Positions 43,195 through 55,984 are shown, counted from the first letter of the stretch. The stretch is 64,000 nucleotides of DNA from Ailurus styani (GCA_002007465.1 LNAC01000376.1:1389086-1453085), one strand, 5' to 3'. The notes: a model not told the origin generated them from the letters alone. Translations and numbers: made by a program.

Positions 43195-44470
43195 TTTTTA
43201 ATTAAAAAACTCTTAAAAGACTTTTTAAAGACAAGTTTCAGGTTTACAACAAAATTGAGAGGGAGGCACAGGGTTTCCCCACGTACTCCCTGCCCCCACA
43301 CAGGCATGGCCTTCCCCATTACCAGTATCACTCACCAGAACGGTACACTTTTTACCCAGGATGTATCTACACTGATCTATCGTAACTGCCCAAAGTTTAT
43401 AATATGCCTTAGGGCTCACTCTTGGGTTATAATGTCTATGGGCTTGGAAATATTTATAATGACATGCATCTCTCATTATCAATTAGAATATTTTTACTGC
43501 CCTAAAAATCCTCTGTGCTTTCCCTATGCATCTCTGTTCCCCAAGTCCCAACCCCTTTCCGCTGAACCCTTGGCAACCACTGATCTTTTTACTGTCTCCA
43601 TAGTTTTGCCTTTTCTAGGATATCATGTAGCTGGACTCAGACAGTATGTGTAGTCTTTTCAGATTGGCTTCTTTCACTTAGTAATAAACATCTGAGATTC
43701 CTCCATGTCTCTTCATGGCTTGATAGCTCATTTCTTTTTAGTGCCAAATAATATTTTATTGTCTCTCTGTAACAGTTTACTTATCCATTAACTTACTGAA
43801 GGACACCTTGGTTGATTCCTAGTTGTGGCAATTGCAAATAAATCTGCTATAAATATCCATGTGCAGGTTTTTGTGTGGACATGAGTTTTCAACTCCCCTG
43901 GGTAAATACCAAGGAGTGTGATCACTGGATCATAAGGTAAGAGTATGTTTTCTTTTGTAAAACAAACAAACAAAAAACAAAAAAACCACCCCAACACTTC
44001 CCCCCAAAACTGTCTTCCAAACTTCCTGTACCATTTTGCATTCCCATCAGTAACGAAAAAGAGTTCCTGTTGCTCCATACTCTCACCAGCATTTGGGAAT
44101 GGTCAGTGTTCTAGATTTGGGCCCTTCTTAATAAGTTTGTAGTTGTATCTCATTGTTCTTTGTTGTTGTTGATTATTTTCATTCTACTTATTCTGTTATT
44201 ATCTTAATCTGCATTTCTCCAAGACGAAAGATGTGGTGCATCTTTTCCTATACTTCTGTGTCTTCTCCGTATCTTTGGTGACTCATCTGTTTAGGGCTTT
44301 GGGTCATTTTTAATCAGGTTATTTGTTTTCTTATTGTTGACTTAAAGAGTTCTTTGTTTATTTTGTGTAACAGTTCCTTATCAGATGTGTCTTTTGCAAA
44401 TCTCTTCTCCTAATCTGTGACTTGTCTTCTAATTCTTCTGAAAAAAATGTTCTCCTTTCATATACAAAAT
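43195..44470 (-). mobile_element. Ancient L1 (L1M-type) 3' part
   Basis: Antisense L1: 'caaccactgatctttttact', 'ttggcttctttcacttagta', 'cttcatggcttgatagctca', 'ctgggtaaataccaaggagt', 'ccaaacttcctgtaccattt' and 'tgtaacagttccttatcaga'. Highly diverged, no open ORF2, no target-site repeat found. Confidence 0.85.
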
Positions 44471-45240
44471 TAGAACCTACAGTTACAGAAGGAACCTCAC
44501 CATTAACTAAGAGTGTATTGGGAAATAGCTTCTCTTCTCCCTGATAGTGACATCTCCCAGTGGCTCTGACTTTGTGCTTTATCTGGTTTCCAACTTGTTC
44601 ATTAATTAAGTTTTAGTCAGCTAAAATGGCATCATGATAACCTTTTTCTGCTGGTCTATGATGCTTCTTTGGGAGACCCTTTCACCTTTGTAGAAGTGTG
44701 CTAAGGGTTTCAAGGTTCAAAGCAGGCTCCAGTGTGATATATAACACTGTCATCCCTAGAACTGGGAGCAGTAATTCGATTTCAGACAATATAAAAATGA
44801 TTACCTCTATTGAGGTACACCTAAGGGTGTCTCAATAATTAAATAAATGGGACTTAACATTTGTAAGAATAAAAACATCTGATATCTAGTTATCCCTTGT
44901 TTTTCTATTTTCACTGCAGAGATGAGACAAGGTTCTCTAAAGTGAGGACAAAATATTTTAGGCTTAATTCTCTTCATATAAGTATTACTAAATGCTTTTC
45001 AAATGACAGCAGAACACTCTTTAATGCTTATAGCAAGTATTTCATACAGTCTCTTCATTTCTACTATAAGGTCTTTACAAGTTTCCATCCTATGCTAGGT
45101 ACATGGTATTCCTACTTTAAAACACTATTGATAAGAAATCTTTTTCTCCTTGGAGGAAGCCTTAAAACGATTAGAGAAATACATTCAACAATCTATATTT
45201 TCTTTATTAGCTACTATGAGTCTATCAGCAAATATTTATC
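44471..45240. other. Intron 50, nothing recognised
   Basis: AT-rich; the 115-codon plus-strand frame at 44897-45244 has no recognisable domain and starts in ordinary intron sequence, so it is taken as chance. Confidence 0.5.
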
Positions 45241-45245
45241 TTAAA

Positions 45246-45440
45246 AAGGGGTTAGTAAACTACATTTCTTTTGCCAAATTTGACTCACCACCCATTTTTA
45301 TAAATAAAATTTTTTAAAAACACAAGTGTACTCATACGTTTATGTACCACTGATGAATGCCTGTGCACTTCAGTAAGCAGAGCTGACCTTCTGACCTGCA
45401 AAACCAAACATACTTACTATTTGGCTTTTTACAACCCTCC
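45246..45440 (+). mobile_element. hAT-type MER DNA transposon remnant
   Basis: 'ggggttagtaaactacattt', 'tttataaataaaattttttaa' style core and 'acttactatttggctttttac' style end match the family beginning GGTCAGCAAACT and ending TTTACTATCTGGCCCTTTAC. The same family recurs at 57110-57262. The exact name is not certain. Confidence 0.55.
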
Positions 45441-45444
45441 CCCC

Positions 45445-47210
45445 CCAGAACAAACCTAAAACCTTCTCAAAGTAATTCATATCATTAACCCAATTCTTAC
45501 TGAGATAGTATATCTATAAACTAATAACTTACTTTATGTAAAGTAAGCATTTTTTACTGGCCCCGCCAAATTTTATCCTCCAAGCTTCAGAAGGCATCCC
45601 CTAACTGCAACATGCTATGATCTGGTGAATAAATTCCTATTCTCACTAGTATAGTTTGAGCAACAATGCACTAGAAATAGAAAGATAATAGCTTCTGTCC
45701 TGAGCCCCCCTTATTCGGTTTCCCCAACTACAGAAAATAATAATCCTCAATCTCCAGGGATATTTTTAAGATCAAAATAGATAATATGCACTTATAAAGA
45801 ATTTTATTGCTTATGATCATTTGGATTTCAATGTTTTATTTTCTCTATTTCTAGCCTCACTGACTGTAGTCATAACTTGTTTTAGTTGCTATTCATGTGT
45901 CAGTCTGGCCAACCTTATCATTCATTTAGTTACTGTGCCACTGCCAATTTATTCCATGAGTGTACATGTTTAGTATGGCTATTACTGTCTAAATCTTTTC
46001 TGCCCACTCATTTATTTCAATCCACTTGCACTCACTGCCTTTCTCACACCAGCATTTATTATATTGCTTTAGATTTATCCACATGTGAAAAACACACACA
46101 GGTTTAGGGGCACGCTTAAGTGGGACACAGGCTAAGTGGAGAGGTCAGTGATACCCATTTTGATGAGTGCTAACAAGGCTGTTAACTGTGTTCCCTTTTA
46201 TTTTCACGGAAATTTCCATAATGTCTAGTCCAGTGGCTCTTAGTATTTTTTTTAAAGCCCATAACCCAGGGTTCAAGTGAAATAAAGAAAAAACCTACCA
46301 TAATAACCAATCATGAAAAGGAAGAGAGCAGGGGACAAGTTAAAACTGGAGATGAGAGGTAAATGGAGGTGTGGGGACACATTAGAGGGGCATTTATCAC
46401 TTTGAGAGAAGAAGGGGAGGATCCCCAGAAGACAGGATGAAGTCCAGGTTCCTGGGTTGTGTGCCTGGTTGGATAAAGTCCAAGTCAATATTCATTTCAA
46501 TTATTTCATGCCAAAGTGAACAATAGTGTCCACTTATTTGCCACAGCTACTGAACAAGGAAATACCAGGTAATATTTTTGGAAAGCCAGGTCTGACCAAG
46601 AAGGTTGTGGTGTTCCTTAAGGAGAGATTAAATGAAGCACTGCTTAACTAGGTTTTTTAAAAATTAATTTTGAACTTTAGCAGGGTACTGAACTAGAGTG
46701 CTTTGTGGTCTTTTCCACATCTACTTTTTATAATGCTGCTGCTGTACTGGCTGTTTGACCTTATACTGACAGATACGAAACTAGAAAAATAAATAAAGCT
46801 CAGTAGTTACATTGTGGGAGAAACGGGCCTATCATCTCAATGCCTTTTTTTTTTTTGTCCCCATGGCCCTATCTTCCAGGCTAAGGGGAAAAGAGAGAGA
46901 GAAAGAGAGAGAGAGATGAAAAAAAAAACCCTACTATATATTTCTTCTTACTGAAATCACTTCCATAGGTACAAGGGTAGTACTAAGCATCAAGGGTGCT
47001 ACTATTGAAGACAGTCCACACACATAGCTTTAATATAAGATTCAGATGTCATTCAAGAGAACAAAGAATGGGGACAGACTATTGCTATCAAACTGCATTT
47101 GGAAAATACATTACAAAAGTGTGATGGAACTGATTCTATAGTCTATGGAGTCCACTGCATCATCTGCATGGCCAAGACCAAGTATATTTAACATAAATGT
47201 TTAAAGACAG
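45445..47210. other. Intron 50, unassigned; GA run
   Basis: No confident repeat. A short (GA)n/T-run pair lies at 46845-46915. Possible weak old-repeat signals near 46680-46750 were not strong enough to name. Confidence 0.45.
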
Positions 47211-47224
47211 GCATGGACTTGAGA

Positions 47225-47460
47225 AAGATATGGTTTCAGAGCCATGCCATGTCCGCCTTGTACCTGGTTGTCTTTGGGATAACAACTCTAAGTATTACTC
47301 TTCCTATGGGGAAAAAGAAAATAATGTGGTACATATCTCATAAGGCTGTTGTAAGATCAAATGGGATGATGCACAAAGAATATTTAGCAACATGGCTGGT
47401 ACAGAGCAAGGCATTAATGCCTGTTAGCTCTAAGATAAACATTAGGTATGTTCAGGTCAA
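47225..47460 (+). mobile_element. MIR
   Basis: 'cataaggctgttgtaagatc', 'aaatgggatgatgcacaaag' and 'tggtacagagcaaggcatta' correspond to the 3' half of MIR (AGGGTTGTTGTGAGGATTAAAT ... GCCTGGCACA). Confidence 0.65.
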
Positions 47461-47464
47461 TGCA

Positions 47465-48864
47465 AAAGCCAGAGGGAATAACTGAAATAAACAGGTATTA
47501 TTTTTGAAAAAAGCTATGATATGTCTAGGTATTACTGGAATAGAAGCCAACTGTGAGGCCTTTGGGACCCTCTAACAGAGTTCAACATGAAGCGACAATG
47601 TTGTTTTGCCTGATTTACATCAAACCTTTGTTGTTAAAGTAGATTTTCTTCAATATGCTCAATATGAAGCATTTATTCACTCAGATAATAGATACAAATC
47701 CATGCATTCAAATGTTCCTTGGAGTCAGAGATCAAGATGGAAATCCCCAGAATCACAGAGATTTGTGTCTATAAACTTGCTTATTATATTCTCATTCAAG
47801 GAGGTTGGAAGGGATAGTGTCAGCTTTTTAACCAGAATCTTTTCATTACTTATCCCTGTTGGGGTTGTTGCACGTGCTGTGAGTGACCTCCAGAGATCTT
47901 CAAGGTGTATGCAGAGAGCAAATTGAATCTGAAAGCTTTATTAGACAAGTTTGTCTTTCAGCTGGTGGGAGTGCATGTCAGCCGTATTGGAAAAAATAAA
48001 ATTTCTTATGAAACTGGGTCCTGACCTTCAAAAAAATCTCATCCAAAGCACGCAATTCAATTCAGTTACGTCCTTATTTGTTAAACACAGAGTGTACATT
48101 CAAAAGAATAAGGCACATTTTACATTAAACAAATAAAAATGAGGAAGGAAAATAATAGGGCTTCTCTTTGAACTTGCTGGACTTAGTGAGCAAAAAAGCT
48201 TATTAACAAATCATAGAGTAAAAAAAAATACTAATATGGAGGAAACAACTTTTTAAATTCACTTTGAGAAGTAAAATTCCCTCTACTACTTATAATCCAT
48301 AGTAAACATTATAGGAAGTTTATTTATATCTTTTATCCATACATTTCTTCAAAAATAAAGAATAATCCTGAGAAGTTTAAGTGACATCAAAGATTGACTA
48401 ATTTGTTTTACTTAGTTCCTGTTTTTTTTTAGTGTTGAAGAGCAATGATTTTTTTGAAGTTATGATAATTATCTCAAAAGCAAGAATTGGAGGTATTATA
48501 ATTTTGACTTTTTGTTTTTCTATTACTTTTTGTTTGTCTATATTACAATTTAGGCACCGGTGTAGTTAATGCCGATAGCAATTTTGCTTAAATATTAGAA
48601 TAGGTAGAGTGAATCAATGAACTCATCATGGATTGGTAAACACTTTGGAAAACGAAAAGAAAATATATTTTCCCAAAAAACATTCAGGATGAGAGAGGGA
48701 ATAAAGTGAATAAATTTTCACAGTGAGACAGCATGTTAGACCATTAAGTAGAGGTTCTCAATTTGGGTATCAAGACATCGTCAAGAGTGAGAGGTAAGGA
48801 ACGAGATATGGACTGAATTTAGCCTGCAAAATTTGCATCAGAGCCACAGCATATCCCTACTTGA
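47465..48864. other. Intron 50, nothing recognised
   Basis: AT-rich. No feature supported in 1.4 kb. Confidence 0.5.
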
Positions 48865-49129
48865 TCGATACTGCAGTCTTTTTTTTTTTATTTTTATTTT
48901 TTATTTATTTTTTTTTTTAAAGATTTTATTTATTCATTTGACACAGAGAGAGAGATTACAAGTAGGCAGAGAGGCAGGCAGAGAGAGAGGAGAGAGGAGG
49001 AAGCAGGCTCCCTGCTGAGCAGAGAGCCCGATGTGGGCCTCGATCCCAGGACCCTGGGATCATGACCTGAGCTGAAGGCAGCGGCTTCAACCCACTGAGC
49101 CACCCAGGCGCCCTCGATACTGCAGTCTT
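48865..49129 (-). mobile_element. SINEC, young, 16-bp target-site duplication
   Basis: SINE 48881-49113, antisense, with a long T-rich tail, 'ttatttattcatttgacaca', 'ggctccctgctgagcagaga', 'gggcctcgatcccaggaccc' and 'gccacccaggcgccc'. Flanked by 'tcgatactgcagtctt' exactly at 48865-48880 and 49114-49129. Almost identical to the SINE at 53583-53812. Confidence 0.97.
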
Positions 49130-49650
49130 AACAAAACAGGATTTACCACTGAGAATATAAGGATAAACATATCTGTCAGTTGCGGCTAAACAGAAAACAG
49201 GGTTGCGATATGTAAGCATAGTGAAGACCACTAAAATCACACTCAGCAGACGAGAGTTTGAGTCCTGATTCTGCCACAAACCAGCTGGACAAGTATATAA
49301 CCACTTAATCTCCCTGGTATTATAATTACACGGAAGGCTGACTTATATGATGCAACTCCAAAATAAATGTACTATCCATCTGGTCAAACTATATTAGCTG
49401 ACCATGTACTACACGCTAGTCACTGAATAAAAAGTCACATACACAAGAGGGTCTATACACTGATGAATAAGATATAAAATAGGATCCTCCTGGAACTTAG
49501 GATCTATATTAGGAAGTGAAAAATATGACAGAAGTAATTTAGAAATCAAAATAATGATAAGGCTATGAAAGAGAAAAATATGTTTTCAGATTATGTAATA
49601 TGAGGCTCAAGGAAAGAGTTCTGCAGAACAAAAGGTGCAAGTGAGATTTA

Positions 49651-49669
49651 AAGAATGAGTAAGGGGAGA
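49651..49669. repeat. Target-site duplication, left copy (RSU1 retrocopy)
   Basis: 'aagaatgagtaaggggaga' is repeated exactly at 51032-51050. The left site reads ttt/aaag, close to the preferred L1 endonuclease site. Confidence 0.95.
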
Positions 49670-51030
49670 CCGAGTGCATCTCTTGCCTACTGAAGTGTGC
49701 CCTGCGGAAACCCGTGCTTTCCTCGCCCAACCTGTTAGGTGCTGCCCTCCGCAAATATGTCCAAGTCTTTGAAAAAGTTGGTGGAGGAGAGAAGAACCAG
49801 CCGGAAGTGGACATGAGTGACCGGGGCATCTCCAACATGCTGGATGTCAATGGCCTGTTCTCCTTATCCCACATCACACAGCTGGTCCTCAGCCACAATG
49901 AGCTAATGACGGTGCCACCAAACATAGCAGAACTGAAGAATTTGGAAGTGTTCAACTTTTTTTTAATAACCAGATTGAGGAGCTGCCCACACAGATCAGC
50001 AGCTTTCAGAAGCTTAAACACCTGAACTTGGGCATGAATAGACTAAATACTTTGCCTTGAGGATTTGGTTCTCTCCCAGCTCTTGAGGTCCTTGATTTGA
50101 CTTATAACAACTTGAATGAAAATTCTCTTCCCGGAAACTTCTTCTACCTTACCACCCAAGTGACAACGATTTTGAAATCCTGCCGCCAGATATTGGGAAG
50201 TTCACAAAGTTGCAGATACTCAGACTTAGGGATAACGACCTGATCTCGCCGCCTAAAGAAATCGGGGAGCTTACTCAGCTTAAGGAACTACACATTCAGG
50301 GGAATCGCCTGACCGTTCTGCCCCCAGAACTAGGAAACTTGGATTTAACTGGTCAGAAGCAGGTGTTCAAAGCAGAGAACAATCCCTGGGTTACCCCAGT
50401 TGCTGACCAATTCCAGCTTGGCGTGTCCCATGTTTTTGAATATATCCGTTCTGAGATGTACAAGTACCTCTACGGGAGACACATGCAAGCAAACCCAGAA
50501 CCGCCGAAGAAAAATAATGACAAACCGAAAAAGATCAGCCAGAAACCCCTGACAGCCAAGAACAAATAAAGGGTTGGCATGGGCTGAACTTCTGATTGCT
50601 TCTCTCATTATGATTTCTGTTCTGTTACTGTATCTATCCCACAAATAAATACCGTGAGTGTGTGTGTTGTTGTTGTTTTTCTCTTTAACTTTTAAATGCT
50701 TTTGGTAGGTGGTAGATTTTTTATAAATTCTTAAAACCATTCCCGCTTGTTTGCTTAAAAATGCCAAAGGCAGGAAACAAAGCTCTAATTCAACTGCAAA
50801 TTCCATAGTAGGCACAGAGTTCAGTCCCTTGAATACACATTCACAAAGTTGCGTGTTATCAGAAGAATAATTAAAACCATGTGATCACTTAAATGTCACA
50901 GTTAACACCGTCCACTCTTCTGTTTATTCACAGCTCATTATTTTGCTTTGTTAAAAGCTTTCCGTTAACCATCGAGATATTATATTCAATAACAAATAAT
51001 TTTTAATAAAAGCTTGAATTTGTAAAAAAA
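49670..51030 (+). pseudogene. RSU1: RSU1 processed pseudogene
   Basis: RSU1 is a leucine-rich-repeat Ras suppressor in the IPP (ILK-PINCH-parvin) adhesion complex. This intronless copy starts with a 5' UTR and ATG at 49757 (MSKSLKKLVEE). It continues with the LRR region (NQPEVDMSDRGISNMLDVNG, SHITQLVLSHNELM), then ends SQKPLTAKNK and stop at 50567-50569. A 3' UTR of about 460 bp follows, with AATAAA at 51005-51010 and an A tail. Disabling changes: about 7 bp deleted near codon 12, about 2 extra T at 49937-49944, a CGA-type to TGA stop at 50058-50060, and about 16 bp deleted near 50157. Exact 19-bp target-site repeats flank it. It is antisense to DMD. Confidence 0.97.
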
Positions 51031-51839
51031 AAAGAATGAGTAAGGGGAGAGATCATCCAGGTGAGAGAGTAGTAGGTGTGGAAACCCTGAGCCAAAATGT
51101 ACATCAGACCACATGCCAGGAAGCAGCAGACGTGCAGACATGCTAAAGGAACTAAAAAAGGAAGAGGGGTTAGGCTTTGAAGAAAAGGCAGGGGACGGTG
51201 GAGCAAGAAAGGTAAGCAGGGAACCATTCCATAAGGCCTTGTGGGACATGTTAATGATCTGGGTATTTATTCTAAAAGCAACAGGACACCATTCAAGGAT
51301 TATAATAAAATGAGGTTTCAATGTTGCAGTATTATTCTTTGTGGAGCATGTTTCTATGGGGAATGGGCTTGAGAGAGGTAAATGGCATCAGTTAGGAGGC
51401 AAGGTAAAACCTGATGGTAGCAGAGGGGATGGAGATGGCTGAAATAATTTGGAAGGTATTTAAGTGACATCAGTAGGATTTGGTGGTCAGTTGGATAAGA
51501 ATACTGAAGGAGAAAGAGGTATCCATTTATGATCACTTACTGGTACTGGCTTTAGTGGATGTTGTTGCCATTTTCTGAGATAGGGAATACAAGAAACGAA
51601 GATGGGAGAGTAAATTCACTAGTTCAATTTTCGACATGTACGTTTGAAGAGTCAAAAAACTGACCAAGTACAGGTGCTGAGTGAGTTGTTGGATACATGG
51701 GTTCTCTTGAATTCACTAGTCAGTACTGTATCCCTCTACCACTCCATCCAAGTTTGTTAAATCCAAGGTTGGTTCTAAAGTCTCTTACTAGATTTACAGG
51801 CGACGTGTGACATGTTTTATCAAGTCCTTCACCTGAATT

Positions 51840-53260
51840 CACTTCCTTCATTTGGCTTCCAGGTTTCTGTCTTGGTTTTCCTCATATTTCAATGAATACT
51901 CATTACGGTATCCCCAACCTCTTACCGTTTGGGTCCTTCAGGGCTGTCTTTGCAGATCTTCTCTTTTGTATCTGCATTCACCCCTAGGCTTTCTCTGGCA
52001 TAACTTCATGGCTCAGCTACATGCTAAAAATTACATATTTTTATCTCTAGACTGGATCTGTCTCCTAACCTCCAGGGCATATATCCTTCTACCTATTCTA
52101 CATCTCCATTTCTATAACTAGTAGGCATATGTAACTTAATTTGTACCAAGCAGGTTTTTTTTTTTATATTGCCTCCCACCACTCTGCACCTCCTGTCATC
52201 TTCCCTCACTTGGTAAAGAACAACCCCATTCTTACAGTTTTCTTGGGCCAGAAACATCATTGATATTCTAATTCCCCTTATCAAATCTGTCAACTGATCC
52301 TGTTGGCTCTAGCTTTTAGACACATCCAGAACCTGTCCACCTCTTATCACTTCCACTGTCCCTACTCTGGACAAAATTATCCCTGTTCCTCATCTAAATT
52401 ATTCAATAAGTCTCTTAACTGGTCCTCTCTTGCTTCTCCACTAATCTTCTCCTTACAGTTTATTCTTAACTAATCCAGAACATTTTTGGCAAAACTTATG
52501 TCAGATGATCTCACTGCTGGGCTCAAATGCTTCTATTGACTCTTTCTCTTACACAAAGGAAAAGTCAAAGTCATCCCAAGGGCATTTAAAACTCTCCTGA
52601 TCTGACCTTAGCTCATAACTGCTATCCTCTTCACTCTGTGTGCTCCAGCCACGCTCGTTTTTCTTCTGATATAAACCATGCTCCCCTGCCATGGTGTTTG
52701 TTAGAATGCCATCCCTGGAATTCTGCAGCCTAGAATGTTCTTCCCCCAGAAACCCACATGGCTCACATTCTGACCACATTCAAGGTTTCATCTAAATTCC
52801 ACCTTTTCAGCAAAGGTGTCTTTATTGGCCTCACCCTCATACTCCATATGCACAGTCCTTACACTCGTCCCTGCTTTCTTTTCCATTGCAGTTATCACTT
52901 CAGAACATGTGAACATGTTGGGGCACCTGGGTGGCTTGGTCGGTTAAGCGTCTGCCATCATCTCAGGTCATGATCCCAGAGTCCCAGGATCGAGCCCCTA
53001 GTTAGGTGCCCTACTCAGCAGGGAGTCTGCTCCTCCCTCTCCCACTGCCCCACCTCCTTCCCCTCCCCCTGCTCGTGTTCTCTCTCTTCTCTCTCACTCT
53101 CTCTCTCAAATCAGTAAATAAAATCTTTAAAAAAAGAACATGCGAACATGTTGTATCTATTTTCCTTACTGTCTATCCCCACAGAAACGTTAGCTCTGTG
53201 AGGATACAGATACCTGTTTATTTTTCCACTGCTCTATTTCTGAGTTAGTGTGCAAACCCA
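51840..53260 (+). mobile_element. L2 LINE, ORF2 end to 3' end, split by a SINE
   Basis: 'gatcctgttggctctagctt', 'cacctcttatcacttccact', 'tctcttaactggtcctctct' and 'ccattgcagttatcacttca', resuming after the SINE with 'ccttactgtctatccccaca' and 'agctctgtgaggatacagat'. Fits L2 in order. Confidence 0.7.
52902..53153 (+). mobile_element. SINEC with 19-bp target-site duplication
   Basis: SINE 52921-53134: 'gggcacctgggtggcttggt', 'ccctgctcgtgttctctctc', tail 'aaatcagtaaataaaatctt'. Flanks agaacatgtgaacatgttg (52902-52920) and agaacatgcgaacatgttg (53135-53153) differ at one base. Confidence 0.95.
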
Positions 53261-53289
53261 TTCTTCTTAAAGTAAGAATGTAAGAAACT

Positions 53290-54340
53290 TCAACATATAC
53301 TTGGTCATTGAAATCGTGCAAGTGGATGAGATTATCCAAGAGATTAAAGAATGCAAAAAAAACAAGCCTGCATTACTTTCAACATTGAGAAGCCACATAG
53401 AGAAGGTTGAGCCAGCCAAGAAGCTGCAAAAGTGTAGGGAGGGAAGTAGCCAGGGAGGGAAGAGGAAACAGAGTGGTGCTATGTATGTAAAAGGACGAAA
53501 GGAATGTCTGAAAACAGGAGTGGCCAAGGACATTAAATGCTACTCGGAGATTAAACAAGATGAGGATTGAAATAGTATTTTATTTTATTTTATTTTATTT
53601 ATTTTTTTTTTTTTTAAAGATTTTATTTATTCATTTGACACAGAGAGAGAGAGATTACAAGTAGGCAGAGAGGCAGGCAGAGAGAGAGGAGAGAGGAGGA
53701 AGCAGGCTCCCTGCTGAGCAGAGAGCCCGATGTGGGCCTCGATCCCAGGACCCTGGGATCATGACCTGAGCCGAAGGCAGCGGCCTTAACCCACTGAGCC
53801 ACCCAGGCGCCCTGAAATAGTATTTTAACACAGAGGTCATTTCTGGCCATAGGACATTTTCGGTGGTCTGATGGAAGGACACAGCAAGGCTGCAGTGGGG
53901 AAGAACTAGACTCAGGAATGAAGAGGACTCCTAGAATAGTGGCTGTGAATGAGAGGAGAGAGATTTGCTAGTACTGGGAGGAGAATGTGTGGTTGAGGCA
54001 GAATAGTTCTAGGATGGGGAAAATATGATCACGTATAAATGTGGCAGAGGAAATCACGTGAGTCAGTTTAAAGATACTTTATTTTGCAAGGGAAAACTTT
54101 TTGGATGTTCTAATATAGAAGGACAGGACTGACTAAGGTAAAATGATGGAAAAATATTAGGTCCTCAACTAGTGGCCAAAGTTATTATGAGCTAGTAGTA
54201 CATTACAGCAGGCAGCATGATATAATCATATAAAAGTTGGAAAAGGGTACAGAGACTTTGTGATCTGACTGAGTCATGAGTAGACCAGTCACTATGGAAC
54301 AGGGTCCAATTCTGAAGCCTACAACAGAAAAACAATATGG
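53290..54340 (-). mobile_element. L2 remnant split by a SINE
   Basis: Antisense L2: 'ggatgagattatccaagaga', 'aacaggagtggccaaggaca' and 'ttaaatgctactcggagatt' (compare GTTTAATGCTGC-type L2 text), continuing after 53828. Moderate support. Confidence 0.5.
53568..53827 (-). mobile_element. SINEC, young, 15-bp target-site duplication
   Basis: SINE 53583-53812, antisense, with a (TTTTA)n tail, then the same body as the SINE at 48881. Flanked by 'tgaaatagtatttta' at 53568-53582 and 53813-53827, identical. Young subfamily; could be polymorphic in the species. Confidence 0.97.
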
Positions 54341-54344
54341 AAAC

Positions 54345-55091
54345 ATACTTGGGGGGAGTAGAAGAGGGGCCAGAGATGTTTAAACATTTGAGAAACAGCT
54401 TTTTTGTTGACAAGCCATGGACACTCACCTGATTTATGTGAAAAACACAGTGTGAAGGGAGATTAAGTAACAGACTTTGAAGAATGTCTAATAAAGTGAG
54501 CAGAAGTGTTTTTTTTCTACTCAAAAAATGATTTAGACTGTAACTGGAACTTGGGTTTAGCAGTTGAAAGACTGTCCTGAGTGGAATAGCAGTGGTGCAG
54601 TAGAAGTTAACCTGAAGATTGTTTCTAAGGAGGGGAGAGCCTTTCCGGAAGATAGTGGAGAAGAATGAATGACCTCTCAAATTCAGATCACAATCTTAGA
54701 ATCTACAATTTAAGTGCAAACGGCTACAATTTCCTTTGGGAATCCTCTTTCTTTGAGGATAAAGTTATATTCAATTTCAAGTTAATTCAGAAAAATCTTT
54801 GAAAATATTAGGAATACATGGAGAAGTCTTTCCTTTGTGGGCTGTGGGATGTCTAGTCCCATGACTATGTTTAAATAATTACAATTTCCACTTGATAATA
54901 GCTTGAGAAGAAATTCAACAATACCATATATTTTGTAGAGGTTTCCAGCAAAGGTCCTTTTCTGGAAGGAATTAAATAATTGTACTGAAATGAACACTTT
55001 ATTTCTGTTAAAATGCAGGATGTATGCATAAATGAAAAATCTCTTATGATCAGAATACTTTATTTAGCTATTGATGTTATTCTCCTTCTCC

Positions 55092-55143
<52 letters not shown>

Positions 55144-55980
55144 GTGCACACTGAAATTTCCAGGAATGCTTCCAACAAGCATTACAGATGATGGATTAGA
55201 ACTTCTCTTCCTTTGCCAGTTCAGACCTCAAAGCTTGGCTCCAACCAGAGATGGTAACCAAGCAATAAAACTGCCAAAAGGTTAAGAGAGGGAGAAGAAA
55301 GGGAACTTCATCATCACAAAATGGATAATTAACATCCAAAAACTCTAGTTTTTATACTCTATCACCATCTTGCATATTAATAGCACTGTTGTATCCACCT
55401 TGTTAACTAGGGAACTTTGTGGAAGAACCTGGCCTGGGACCAGGGACTCCCACTTGCTTGCATTAGAAGGACTTCCTTCAGATCAATGTAAGCAATACTA
55501 GGGCCTCCCCAGCAGAGTTTCCTGTATCACCTCCCCTTATATAGTGTGACACATCTCAATATATTTCAAGTACCTTCGCTCACCCTCATCTCACTGATGC
55601 AAATATGACTTAATTAACTTATTTATTTATTGCTGTCAAGAGTTGAAGGGCCTCTGTAATTGCTCAGAGATTTGAACTATCTTGAGGAGGGTCTAAAATT
55701 AATTTCTTATACCATTATTATACTTGATTAGGGGGTTTCACATTTTGGTACAAAATCTTACTCCTAGTATATTAGACTTTGAGAAAGTTTTTAAGATTTA
55801 GAGGTTTTAATTATAAAGCTGATGACCGTATATATGTGTCTAGGTGTTTTCACTAGAGTAAGAGAAAGCCTTGGATCCACTGGAACTAAATGTGACTTAA
55901 CCTAAAGGTACAGCGGAAGCAGAGTCAACAGTGGAGAAACAGGGGAGCCAAGAAAGGATATGGGTGGCCCTCTTCCTTGT
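54345..55980. other. Intron 50: CA repeat, otherwise unassigned
   Basis: A long (CA)n is at 55092-55142. 55400-55560 is GC-richer but not assignable. The open frames here are chance. Confidence 0.5.
55092..55142. repeat. (CA)n microsatellite, about 25 units
   Basis: Uninterrupted CA run, the longest in the window and likely length-polymorphic. Confidence 0.97.
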
Positions 55981-55984
55981 GTGT

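Larger units (their letters stand above)
49395..51690 (-). mobile_element. L2 remnant split by the RSU1 retrocopy
   Basis: Antisense L2 on both sides of the insert: 'ctggaacttaggatctatat', then 'gtgagatttaaagaatgagt' before it, and 'ttccataaggccttgtggga', 'acaggacaccattcaaggat' and 'gtttggtggtcagttggata' type sequence after it. Diverged. Confidence 0.55.

Noticed and set aside
43168..43653. 161-codon plus-strand frame
   Set aside because: Lies across an antisense L1M 3' region; the apparent peptide is chance.
49563..50021. 152-codon minus-strand frame
   Set aside because: It is the antisense shadow of the RSU1 processed pseudogene.
50345..50815. 156-codon minus-strand frame
   Set aside because: Antisense shadow of the RSU1 pseudogene 3' CDS and UTR.
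54192..54680. 162-codon minus-strand frame
   Set aside because: Overlaps an L2 remnant and unassigned intron; no recognisable domain or splice context.
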